5,629 nucleotides of DNA, from assembly GCA_009783975.1 (NCBI GenBank), contig WRCL01000150.1, positions 1-5,629 of the forward strand. The letters are read 5' to 3'. Below, piece by piece: positions 1-5,629 of the stretch (position 1 is its first letter; each line of letters opens with the position of its first letter). This stretch comes from Micrococcales bacterium (lineage in GTDB: Bacteria > Actinomycetota > Actinomycetes > Actinomycetales > Cellulomonadaceae). A program made the position numbers and the translations under genes. Below the pieces are notes generated by a model that saw nothing but the letters and a program-made list of their open reading frames with translations, ran no database searches and had not been told where the DNA came from.

Positions 1-896
1 CCGATACGTCCGCGCACGTCGTCGAGGCGGTGGCGCAGGTCTTCCATGGCTTCGGCCAGCCACTGGGAGATCGCTGACAGCGGGCCGACGACGCGGCCGA
101 GCACCGGTTCGGTCGCCGAGACCTCACCAGAGGCGGCCACAGCCGCGGCGACGGCGGCACGCAGCCGTGCGATCGACTCTTCGGTCTGGTCGGACTGCTC
201 AGACAGCTTGGTCGACAGTGCGTCGAGCTCGTCCAGACCAGCCATCTGGTTGTCCAGCGTCTGGTCCACGGCGATCGCCCCGGCGAGCATGTCGTGCATC
301 GGGCCGGAGACCGGGTCGCGCGGGTCAGGGTCGGTCCAGCGGGTCAGCTCGCGGCGGGCGGCGACCTCAGCAGGCACAGCGAGGCGGATGAAGTCTTCGT
401 ACCCGGGGAAGCCCAGGCCCCCGATGCCTTCGGCGAGGGCGGCCACACCAAGCTTGGCCGTGGCCACACGCGACGCACCGGCCGAGCGGGCGGCCAGCTC
501 CATGGGCAGGACCTTCTGGTACAGAGCGTCGGCGGCCTGCCACAGGTCGGTGCGGCACGGGCGTGAACGCACCGACAAGAACCCGTCACCCAGCGGGGTC
601 ACCGTCGCGAAGACCCAGTACGCCACACCGTCGTGGGCGAGGTTCTTCACGTACGCAGCCATGGGCCGGCCGGCAAGGAGCAGGTCCCACATGATCTGGA
701 ACGCCCCACCAGGCATGTCGGGGTGGCGGATCAGGTTGTGGGGCTGGCGCAGGATCTCGTCCATCGTGTACTGCGCGTAGTGGCAGAACACCGCGTTGGC
801 ACCGTCGATGACGCCCTTGCGGTCGGTGGTCGAGAAGAACAGGTCGGGCACGGCGACTTCCCGCACTGACCCATCAGGCCTCGGAACGACATGCAC
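1..896 (-). CDS. Aer-like PAS domain sensor protein (partial, C-terminus outside window)
   Basis: This gene runs off the left edge, leaving 298 codons of the N-terminal part visible. Residues about 17-115 form a PAS domain closely resembling that of the aerotaxis receptor Aer: FSTTD (21-25), a QPHN stretch (51-54), RHPDMP (57-62), AFQIMW (65-70) and VKN...YWV (83-95). In Aer this region binds FAD and senses redox state or oxygen; a similar role here is inferred. Residues about 120-170 are Ala/Gly-rich and may be helical. About 205-298 are amphipathic and Glu/Gln/Ala-rich, probably long helices or coiled coil. No membrane segment is visible, unlike E. coli Aer, so the visible part looks cytoplasmic. 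A chemoreceptor signalling domain may follow outside the window, but this cannot be seen. The GTG start is chosen because AAGGAG lies 7 bases upstream and because Aer-like homology begins shortly after it. Alternative: a PAS protein feeding another output such as a kinase or cyclase. Confidence 0.85.
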   Translation of the reverse strand, partial: MHVVPRPDGSVREVAVPDLFFSTTDRKGVIDGANAVFCHYAQYTMDEILRQPHNLIRHPDMPGGAFQIMWDLLLAGRPMAAYVKNLAHDGVAYWVFATVTPLGDGFLSVRSRPCRTDLWQAADALYQKVLPMELAARSAGASRVATAKLGVAALAEGIGGLGFPGYEDFIRLAVPAEVAARRELTRWTDPDPRDPVSGPMHDMLAGAIAVDQTLDNQMAGLDELDALSTKLSEQSDQTEESIARLRAAVAAAVAASGEVSATEPVLGRVVGPLSAISQWLAEAMEDLRHRLDDVRGRI

Positions 897-903
897 GCCG
901 TAG

Positions 904-909
904 CTCCTT
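904..909 (-). promoter_or_regulatory. Ribosome binding site of the PAS sensor gene
   Basis: On the minus strand AAGGAG is followed by a 7-base spacer and then GTG at 896-894. This fixes the start in the PAS reading frame. An ATG in another frame at 937 leads to an ORF without recognisable homology. Confidence 0.75.
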
Positions 910-952
910 CCGGTCCCGCCGGTCCCATCTGATCCATCGGCCCAGGACCGGC
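910..952 (-). repeat. Inverted repeat with competing third arm in the PAS gene leader
   Basis: GCCGGTCC (918-925) and GGACCGGC (945-952) form a perfect 8-bp inverted repeat with a 19-base loop. A second copy of CCGGTCC(C) at 910-917 sits one base from the first (919-926) and directly abuts the ribosome binding site. In the minus-strand RNA, the arm from 952-945 could pair either with the near copy, leaving the ribosome site free, or with the far copy, reaching its edge. The pairing is seen in the sequence; any regulatory switch is inference. Confidence 0.45.
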
Positions 953-994
953 TAAGGTGAGGAAAACCCAAGCTCCGGCGGTGAGCCCTAGTCA

Positions 995-1016
995 GAGGCT
1001 ACACTCCCGAGGCTAC
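995..1016. repeat. Short direct repeat GAGGCTAC x2
   Basis: GAGGCTAC occurs at 995-1002 and again at 1009-1016, separated by 6 bases. It lies in the divergent intergenic region, about 100-120 bases upstream of the PAS start. It could be a pair of regulator half sites, or two overlapping TAGCCT -10-like elements read on the minus strand. An 8-base repeat can also arise by chance. Confidence 0.3.
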
Positions 1017-1207
1017 GGCACCGTCAGTCACGAGACGATCTTGCGGCGTCAGCCTGGGTGAACATCGACCTACGCGACGTTTCACACATCCGGGCGCAGC
1101 AACTGAGCACGACCGTACCCGACTTCCTCGCAGTGGTCCTGGTGAAACACCGGTGCCACAACACTGCAGATAGGCCAGCTATTCCTCCGACGAACCCTGG
1201 CGTTGGC

Positions 1208-1213
1208 TACGAT
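1208..1213 (+). promoter_or_regulatory. -10 element TACGAT for a leaderless rlmC transcript
   Basis: TACGAT fits the TANNNT -10 pattern common in actinobacteria. It ends 7 bases before the G of the GTG start at 1220, so transcription would start at or next to the start codon. No ribosome binding site precedes that GTG, which agrees with a leaderless message. I found no good -35 hexamer at 16-19 bases upstream; the closest TTCCTC (1182-1187) has a 20-base spacer. Confidence 0.55.
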
Positions 1214-1219
1214 GCGCCG

Positions 1220-2326
1220 GTGCAGTGCGACATGTTCGACGCGGGGGTGTGCCGTTCGTGCACCGCGATGGGGCGCGACCTGGCTGAGCAGCTCGCCGCC
1301 AAGCACGCTGCTGCCGTCGCAGCCGTGCCCATGGTGCCGGTTGACGGCTGGGCGCCACCGTTCGCGGGGGCTGGGGCGGGGTACCGCAACCGTGCCAAGC
1401 TCGTCGTCGCCGGGAGCCTGCAGCACCCGACGCTGGGGATCCTCGACGAGGACGGCCGTGGGGTCGACCTCACCAGGTGCGGGCTGTACGAACCGGCGTT
1501 GGCCGCCTCGTTCGGCGCGCTGCGCCAGTTCGTCACCCGTGCCGCCATCGAGCCCTACGACGTGCCGGCCCGTCGCGGAGAGCTGAAGTACCTGCTGGTC
1601 ACCGTCTCGCCCGACGGTGCTCTCATGGTCCGGTTCGTCTTGCGGTCCACCGAGGCCCTGGCCCGGGTCGCCAAGCACCTGCCGTGGTTGCACGAGGCGC
1701 TCGGGTCGCTCGTCGTCGCCTCGGTGAACATCCAGCCTGTCCACGCCGCAGTGCTCGAAGGTGAGCGTGAGGTCGTCCTGACCCCGGCCAGCACGCTGGC
1801 GATGCGCGTCGGCGGTGTGACGTTGCACCTGCCCCCGCGCAGCTTCTTCCAGACCAACACCGCGGTCGCCGCCGAGCTGTACCGCCAGGCCGCGGTGTGG
1901 GCTGACGGGCTTGCCCCGACCAACGTGGCGGACCTGTACTGCGGGGTCGGGGGCTTCGCCGCGCACCTGGCAGCCCCCGGACGCCACGTCGTCGGCGTGG
2001 AGACCAGCGCCGCCGCGGTCGCCGCGGCGCGCACCAGCGCCCCTGGTGCGACCTTCGTCACCGGCGACGCCGCCGAGCACGTCCGCGGTCTCACGGCTGT
2101 GCCTGACCTCGTCGTGGTCAACCCGCCCCGGCGCGGGCTGGGTGACCTGGCCGCCTGGTTGCAGTCTTCGACGGTGCCGCACGTGCTGTACTCCTCGTGC
2201 CACCTGCCCAGCCTCGTCGCTGACCTCGCCGCGATGCCCGCGTTGAACCCGGTGCGTGCCCGTGTGCTCGACATGTTCCCGCAGACCGCGCACGCCGAGG
2301 TCCTCGTCCTGCTCGCACGCCAGTGA
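1220..2326 (+). CDS. rlmC: 23S rRNA (uracil-C5)-methyltransferase RlmC
   Basis: The 368-residue protein is predicted to methylate C5 of a uracil in 23S rRNA (U747 in E. coli) using S-adenosylmethionine. It belongs to the RlmC/RlmD/TrmA family and its length is normal for RlmC. The N-terminus MQCDMFDAGVCRSC gives Cys3, Cys11 and Cys14, and Cys87 lies in LTRCGLY; these match the four [4Fe-4S] ligands of RlmC. There is no N-terminal TRAM domain, which separates it from RlmD and from the dual-specificity RlmCD type. SFFQTN (208-213) and DLYCGVGGF (238-246) belong to the SAM site, NPPR is at 301-304, the likely catalytic Cys327 is in YSSC, and Glu360 in QTAHAEVL is the likely base. The frame is open back to 1058, but homology begins exactly at GTG 1220 and a -10 element fits a leaderless start there. 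The gene appears monocistronic and converges on the ABC operon. Confidence 0.93.
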   Translation: MQCDMFDAGVCRSCTAMGRDLAEQLAAKHAAAVAAVPMVPVDGWAPPFAGAGAGYRNRAKLVVAGSLQHPTLGILDEDGRGVDLTRCGLYEPALAASFGALRQFVTRAAIEPYDVPARRGELKYLLVTVSPDGALMVRFVLRSTEALARVAKHLPWLHEALGSLVVASVNIQPVHAAVLEGEREVVLTPASTLAMRVGGVTLHLPPRSFFQTNTAVAAELYRQAAVWADGLAPTNVADLYCGVGGFAAHLAAPGRHVVGVETSAAAVAAARTSAPGATFVTGDAAEHVRGLTAVPDLVVVNPPRRGLGDLAAWLQSSTVPHVLYSSCHLPSLVADLAAMPALNPVRARVLDMFPQTAHAEVLVLLARQ

Positions 2327-2339
2327 CCGGCTGGGTGGC
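2327..2339. other. 13-base gap between converging genes
   Basis: The stop codons of rlmC and of the permease face each other with 13 bases between them. There is no room for a dedicated terminator, and I see no strong hairpin followed by a T-run on either strand around it. Transcripts probably overlap at their 3' ends unless Rho stops them. Confidence 0.5.
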
Positions 2340-5237
2340 CTAGTCGATGCTCCGGCGGACGAGCTCGCGTGGTGGTTGTCCGAGCAGCACACCGGTGAGC
2401 AGGCCAGCGACGACCACGGCGAGCATGATCCCTGCTTGGACCGGCCACATCACGACGGTGTGGATCCAGGCGCCCAGCTCCCCGCGCTCGCCCGCGGTAC
2501 GCAGCCACGCGACCTGGAACACCCCCAAGGCGATCCCCGAAGCCACCCCGAGGGGGACACCGGCGACGAGGACGACCACCGCCTGGGTCAGCGAGAACCG
2601 GCGCAGGAACCGTCGGGGCGCACCGACGGCGTGCATCGTGGCCATGTCCCGGCGGACCTGGGTCTTGGCCAGCGCCAGGCAGATCGCCGTGGCGAGGATC
2701 GCCACCGCGACGAGCGTCGCGATGGGTACGAGGGCCACCGAGGACCTGCCCCAGGTGTGCCGGTGGTCGGGGGCGGTGAGACGGACGTAGTTCGTCCGTG
2801 CGGCGACCAGTGCCTGGGCCCGCGCGAGCTGGGCCGAGGACAGCGTGTCGCTGGCGACATACTCACCGACGTAGAAGAACCTCACCCCGAGCGACTGCGC
2901 GGTGGCGGGCGAGACGACGAGGTCCGCCGTCCCCTGGACGAACGCGCCTGGGAGCGCGACAACCTCGTCGAGCTCCTCGCCGGTCCACTCGTCGGTCGCC
3001 ACGAGCCCGACCCGGACCGTGCCGTCGGACACGAGCGTCGCGTCGCGCACGACCACTCCACCGGCGTCGAGCGTCGCACCCGCCCCGTCTGCCCCGGGCA
3101 GCCCTGAGGCCCGCATCGCGTCGCCACTCATGACCATGAGGTCGAACCCGGCCCACCATGGTGTTGCGTATGTGCTTGACGAGCGTCCGTCGGGGTCCTT
3201 GGGCCTGGTGCACCGCAGCGGTGCTCCCAGGATCCGTGAGGCATCGTCGGGCTCGGTCCCGCGAGGGCACAGGTCTGGGACTTGCTGCGCCACGAGGACG
3301 ACCGGCGAGGCGTCGTCGCCCCACTGCTCGACCGCGAAAACAGGTTCGTGTCCGCTCACAGGCAGCTCGGTGGCGAGCACGTCGACCACATCGCTCAGGA
3401 CGAGCCGGTCGAACGCCTCAGACACTGGCTGGCGCACCGAGAGCGTGAGGTGCCCAGGCACTGTCATCGTCACGGTCCGGGTCTGCTCGTCGGCGGTGGT
3501 CGAGCCAACCATGACCGCCGTGAACGAGGCCAGGCCTGTGGTCATGAGCACCGCGAGCGCCGCAGGGACGAACCGGGACTGGTGGTCGGCTGCGTCACGC
3601 ACCGCCAGGCGTGGTGCGACGGGCAGGCGGTGTGCCAGGTGCGCACCGAGGTCTGCCACTGACCGGACCACGAGCACCAGGCCCGTGACGACCAGCGCGA
3701 TGACGGCGAGCAGGAGCAGGACGAGCACGAAGGGGCGGGCCACCGGGGCCAGGGCGAGGTTCAGGGCACCAGCGCCAACCCCGGCAGCCACGAGCACTGG
3801 ACCCCCGAGCGCCCAGCGACGGCGCCCGGGCCGGGGCGGAGCGGGGCGGTCCTTGAGCGCGTCGACCGGGTGCAGGCGCGAGGCTCTGTGGGCTGCACCA
3901 GCGCTGGCGACCATCCCGATCGCAGCCGCGACGCCCACAGCCAGGGGGAAGATCCACCACGCGAACCGCACACCCAGGTCGACCAGGGGAGTGTCATCGG
4001 TGATCACTGTGCCGTTGACCGGTGTGAACACCGCGCCAGCCACACCCAGCACACACCCCAGCGCGCCGCCAGCCAGGCCGACGACGATCCCTTGGGTGGT
4101 CAACAGCCGCCGCAGGTCATGTGGGCCAGCACCAGCAGCAGCAGCCAGGCCCAGGGTGCGGCGCGACTGGTCGACGGAGACCGCGAACGCCGGGGTGACC
4201 AAGAACAGCACGAGCAGGCTCCCGGTGACGATCGCCAGCACGACGGTGATGAGCCCGACGACGACCTGCTCGCTCACCTCGTCGTTGGCGTACAGCTCAG
4301 ACTTCGGTGGGTAGTGGGTGAGCACGTACCGCGAGGTGACGACCGCCTGCAGCCGGTTCGCAGCTTTGGCGTGGTCCCACGTCACCGGTTCGTCGCCGAC
4401 GACGAGGTACTGCGCGGGGATCCCGTGCGGCGATGCTGCTGTGCTGCCCGCGACCCACCCTTGGGTGGTCCATGCCTGGGGGAGCTGGCTGTCGGCCACG
4501 CCCACGACCTGGTACGCACGTTGGGAGCCCTGCATGACCTCCCCAGTGCGCCCTGTCTGGGTGATCGTGGCCGCGAACGGGTCGTCGATCCAGATGGTGA
4601 GCGTCGGGACGACGAACGTCACCTTGTCCCCGGTGGTGACACCCAGCTGCTCGGCCAGGGCCGAGCTGACAACAGCTTCGGTGGCGTCTGCTGGGGGGCT
4701 CCCCGTGGTCAGCGGGGGCAGCAGCAACGACAACCCCTGGGGGCCGCTCTCGTGCAGCTGTGCTGTGGACAACCGCGCGGAGGCGGTGTCGGGGACCATG
4801 TCCTCACCGGCGGGCGACTCTTGGCCCGGGGCCAGGTCCGTGCCGGTGGTCGCAAGCAGCTGGGCTGAGCTCCAGACCTGGACGAGGCGGTCCTGCGAAG
4901 GCAGCACCGCGCTGAGCTCGGCGGCCGTGGCGGGCAGCTCGTCTGGGTCGTTGGACACACGCCAGTCGTGTGTGCCAACACTCTCGGGGTCCTGGCGCAC
5001 CGGCCGGTCGTCGCGGGAGCTGGCCGTGGCCACGACGAGGGCTTGGACCCCCCCGGGCACAGCAGCCAGGGCGTCCTCGCGTGTGCTGGGCGCACCGGCC
5101 TCCTCGGTGGTTGCCACGACCATCCACGCCACGGGCAGCGAGACCAGGGCCGCGGCGAGGATCGTCCGGGTGCGGTGGCGTGTGGCGTCGCGGGCGGCAA
5201 GGCGCAGCGCGCACCGCCACTGGTGGGCCCACTTCAT
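2340..5237 (-). CDS. ABC transporter permease with two FtsX domains (MacB/FtsX-type)
   Basis: The 965-residue membrane subunit is likely the partner of the overlapping ATPase. By hydrophobicity I count about ten membrane segments: 25-43, 325-349, 383-405, 425-447, 478-497, 503-525, 556-578, 834-857, 883-908 and 927-952. This gives two FtsX domains (about 325-460 and 834-960), each preceded by a large extracytoplasmic domain (44-322 and 579-830). The second large domain has two cysteines (657, 676) that might form a disulfide. Fused two-domain permeases of this size are common in actinobacteria. Members of this type VII class usually drive export of peptides or lipids or transmit mechanical work rather than import; the substrate here is unknown. 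The start is ATG 5237, with AAGGAG 7 bases upstream and an ATGA overlap with the ATPase stop. The frame is open further upstream, but that part is antisense-like shadow of the ATPase gene. Confidence 0.9.
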   Translation of the reverse strand: MKWAHQWRCALRLAARDATRHRTRTILAAALVSLPVAWMVVATTEEAGAPSTREDALAAVPGGVQALVVATASSRDDRPVRQDPESVGTHDWRVSNDPDELPATAAELSAVLPSQDRLVQVWSSAQLLATTGTDLAPGQESPAGEDMVPDTASARLSTAQLHESGPQGLSLLLPPLTTGSPPADATEAVVSSALAEQLGVTTGDKVTFVVPTLTIWIDDPFAATITQTGRTGEVMQGSQRAYQVVGVADSQLPQAWTTQGWVAGSTAASPHGIPAQYLVVGDEPVTWDHAKAANRLQAVVTSRYVLTHYPPKSELYANDEVSEQVVVGLITVVLAIVTGSLLVLFLVTPAFAVSVDQSRRTLGLAAAAGAGPHDLRRLLTTQGIVVGLAGGALGCVLGVAGAVFTPVNGTVITDDTPLVDLGVRFAWWIFPLAVGVAAAIGMVASAGAAHRASRLHPVDALKDRPAPPRPGRRRWALGGPVLVAAGVGAGALNLALAPVARPFVLVLLLLAVIALVVTGLVLVVRSVADLGAHLAHRLPVAPRLAVRDAADHQSRFVPAALAVLMTTGLASFTAVMVGSTTADEQTRTVTMTVPGHLTLSVRQPVSEAFDRLVLSDVVDVLATELPVSGHEPVFAVEQWGDDASPVVLVAQQVPDLCPRGTEPDDASRILGAPLRCTRPKDPDGRSSSTYATPWWAGFDLMVMSGDAMRASGLPGADGAGATLDAGGVVVRDATLVSDGTVRVGLVATDEWTGEELDEVVALPGAFVQGTADLVVSPATAQSLGVRFFYVGEYVASDTLSSAQLARAQALVAARTNYVRLTAPDHRHTWGRSSVALVPIATLVAVAILATAICLALAKTQVRRDMATMHAVGAPRRFLRRFSLTQAVVVLVAGVPLGVASGIALGVFQVAWLRTAGERGELGAWIHTVVMWPVQAGIMLAVVVAGLLTGVLLGQPPRELVRRSID

Positions 5238-5629
5238 GGCGTTGCTCCTTCGAGGAGCTCGGCGGGGTCGGACGGGCCGGTCGTGTCCACGACGCGTCCG
5301 TCGCGCAAGAACACGGTGCGGTCGGCCCATGCGGCGAACCGTGGTTCGTGGGTGACCAGCAGCAGCGCGGCTCCGTGGTCGGCGCGGGCGCGCAGGACCT
5401 GCAAGATCTCGGTGCCGGCCGTGGAGTCCAGGGCGCCTGTGGGCTCGTCGGCCAGCAGCAGCCGGCGTGGGCCGACCAGGGCCCGGGCGATGGCCACACG
5501 CTGGGCCTGCCCGCCGGACATGTCTTCGGGCCTGCGGTCGGCGAGGTCTTCGACACCGACCTCGGCCAGGACGGCCAGGGCTGCGGGGCGGGCCTTGCGC
5601 ACCGACCACCCGTCGAGCTCGAGGGGGAA
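5234..5629 (-). CDS. ABC transporter ATP-binding protein (partial, N-terminus outside window)
   Basis: The C-terminal 131 residues of an ABC ATPase of the MacB/LolD/FtsE type are visible; the gene continues past the right edge, so Walker A and the Q-loop are not seen. The fragment shows the signature motif MSGGQAQRVAIARAL (37-51 of the fragment), Walker B with the catalytic Glu in RLLLADEPTGALD (56-68), and the H-loop histidine in VTHEP (His94), followed by the usual strand FLRDGRVVD (107-115). All catalytic elements in the visible half look intact, so it should power the permease encoded next. Its TGA stop overlaps the permease ATG by 4 bases, indicating one operon with coupled translation. 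A GTG at 5602 is an internal codon, not the start, because coding similarity (FPLELDGWS) continues upstream of it to the edge. Confidence 0.92.
   Translation of the reverse strand, partial: FPLELDGWSVRKARPAALAVLAEVGVEDLADRRPEDMSGGQAQRVAIARALVGPRRLLLADEPTGALDSTAGTEILQVLRARADHGAALLLVTHEPRFAAWADRTVFLRDGRVVDTTGPSDPAELLEGATP
5245..5250 (-). promoter_or_regulatory. Ribosome binding site of the permease gene
   Basis: AAGGAG on the minus strand lies 7 bases before ATG 5237, inside the last codons of the ATPase gene. It decides the permease start against the much longer open frame and fits translational coupling of the two genes. Confidence 0.75.

Larger units (their letters stand above)
897..1219. 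other. Non-coding divergent region between the PAS gene and rlmC
   Basis: This 323-base gap separates two divergent genes. It holds the PAS gene leader with its hairpin (910-952), a direct repeat GAGGCTAC at 995-1002 and 1009-1016 (14-base period), a small GGTG-AAA-CACC hairpin within 1139-1153, and the rlmC -10 element at 1208-1213. I see no convincing promoter for the PAS gene. The stretch 1058-1219 is open in the rlmC frame, but I see no clear ribosome binding site before its GTG. Translated, it shows nothing I recognise, and the recognisable RlmC sequence begins only at 1220. I compared it by eye with c-di-GMP, guanidine, glycine and ydaO riboswitch cores and found no match. Confidence 0.6.

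Noticed and set aside
46..780. Plus-strand open frame of 244 codons
   Set aside because: It is antisense to the PAS gene. Its translation is Ser/Arg/Ala-rich without any family motif, as expected from a GC-rich shadow frame.
934..941. GCCGATGG on the minus strand as a sigma-28 (flagellar) -10 element
   Set aside because: The expected TAAA about 15 bases upstream is TCAC, and the hexamer match is incomplete.
897..1057. Riboswitch (c-di-GMP, guanidine or similar) in the PAS gene leader
   Set aside because: Fragments such as CTAGGG on the minus strand look suggestive, but the conserved cores of these classes are not present. A covariance-model search would be needed to revive this.
1058..1219. 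N-terminal extension of rlmC from GTG 1058
   Set aside because: RlmC homology starts exactly at GTG 1220 with Cys3 in the expected place, I see no clear ribosome binding site at 1058, and the -10 element fits 1220.
1082..2392. Minus-strand open frame of 436 codons across rlmC
   Set aside because: It lies entirely over the strongly supported rlmC gene, and its translation is Arg/Gly/Asp-rich with no recognisable domain.
2902..4314. Plus-strand open frame of 470 codons
   Set aside because: It is antisense to the permease, Ser/Thr/Arg-rich and low in complexity, with no motif.
5238..5609. 124-codon N-terminal extension of the permease frame
   Set aside because: It is an out-of-frame shadow of the ATPase gene, Arg/Pro-rich and without homology. 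ATG 5237 has a good ribosome binding site and the expected ATGA overlap.

Overview
The window is very GC-rich (about two thirds or more G+C by eye, with strong G/C bias at third codon positions). It looks like a chromosomal stretch from a high-GC actinobacterium. An Aer-like PAS sensor suggests a motile lineage, and the gene types would fit Micrococcales such as Cellulomonas or Sanguibacter relatives. That placement is inference from composition and gene types; no taxonomic marker is present.

Layout from left to right: (1) bases 1-896, minus strand, hold the first 298 codons of a protein with an Aer-type PAS domain, cut by the left edge. (2) Bases 897-1219 are a non-coding divergent region. 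It carries the ribosome binding site of the PAS gene, an inverted repeat with a competing third arm close to that site, short direct repeats, and a -10 element placed for a leaderless transcript of the next gene. (3) Bases 1220-2326, plus strand, encode a complete RlmC-type 23S rRNA uracil-C5 methyltransferase with all four iron-sulfur cysteines and the catalytic residues. (4) After only 13 bases comes the converging end of an ABC exporter operon on the minus strand: a complete 965-residue permease with two FtsX domains (2340-5237), preceded by and overlapping by 4 bases (ATGA) the ATPase gene (5234 to beyond 5629), whose N-terminal half lies outside the window.

The three transcription units do not form one obvious pathway: one is sensory (redox or oxygen taxis), one is rRNA modification housekeeping, and one is a MacB/FtsX-type (type VII) ABC system of unknown substrate. 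Only the ATPase and permease clearly work together. No mobile element, CRISPR array, tRNA or rRNA gene was seen. I did not find a convincing new multi-gene system. The points most worth checking are the partial, apparently soluble Aer-like sensor with a changed flavin-pocket position, the possible translational switch in its leader, and the leaderless start of rlmC.
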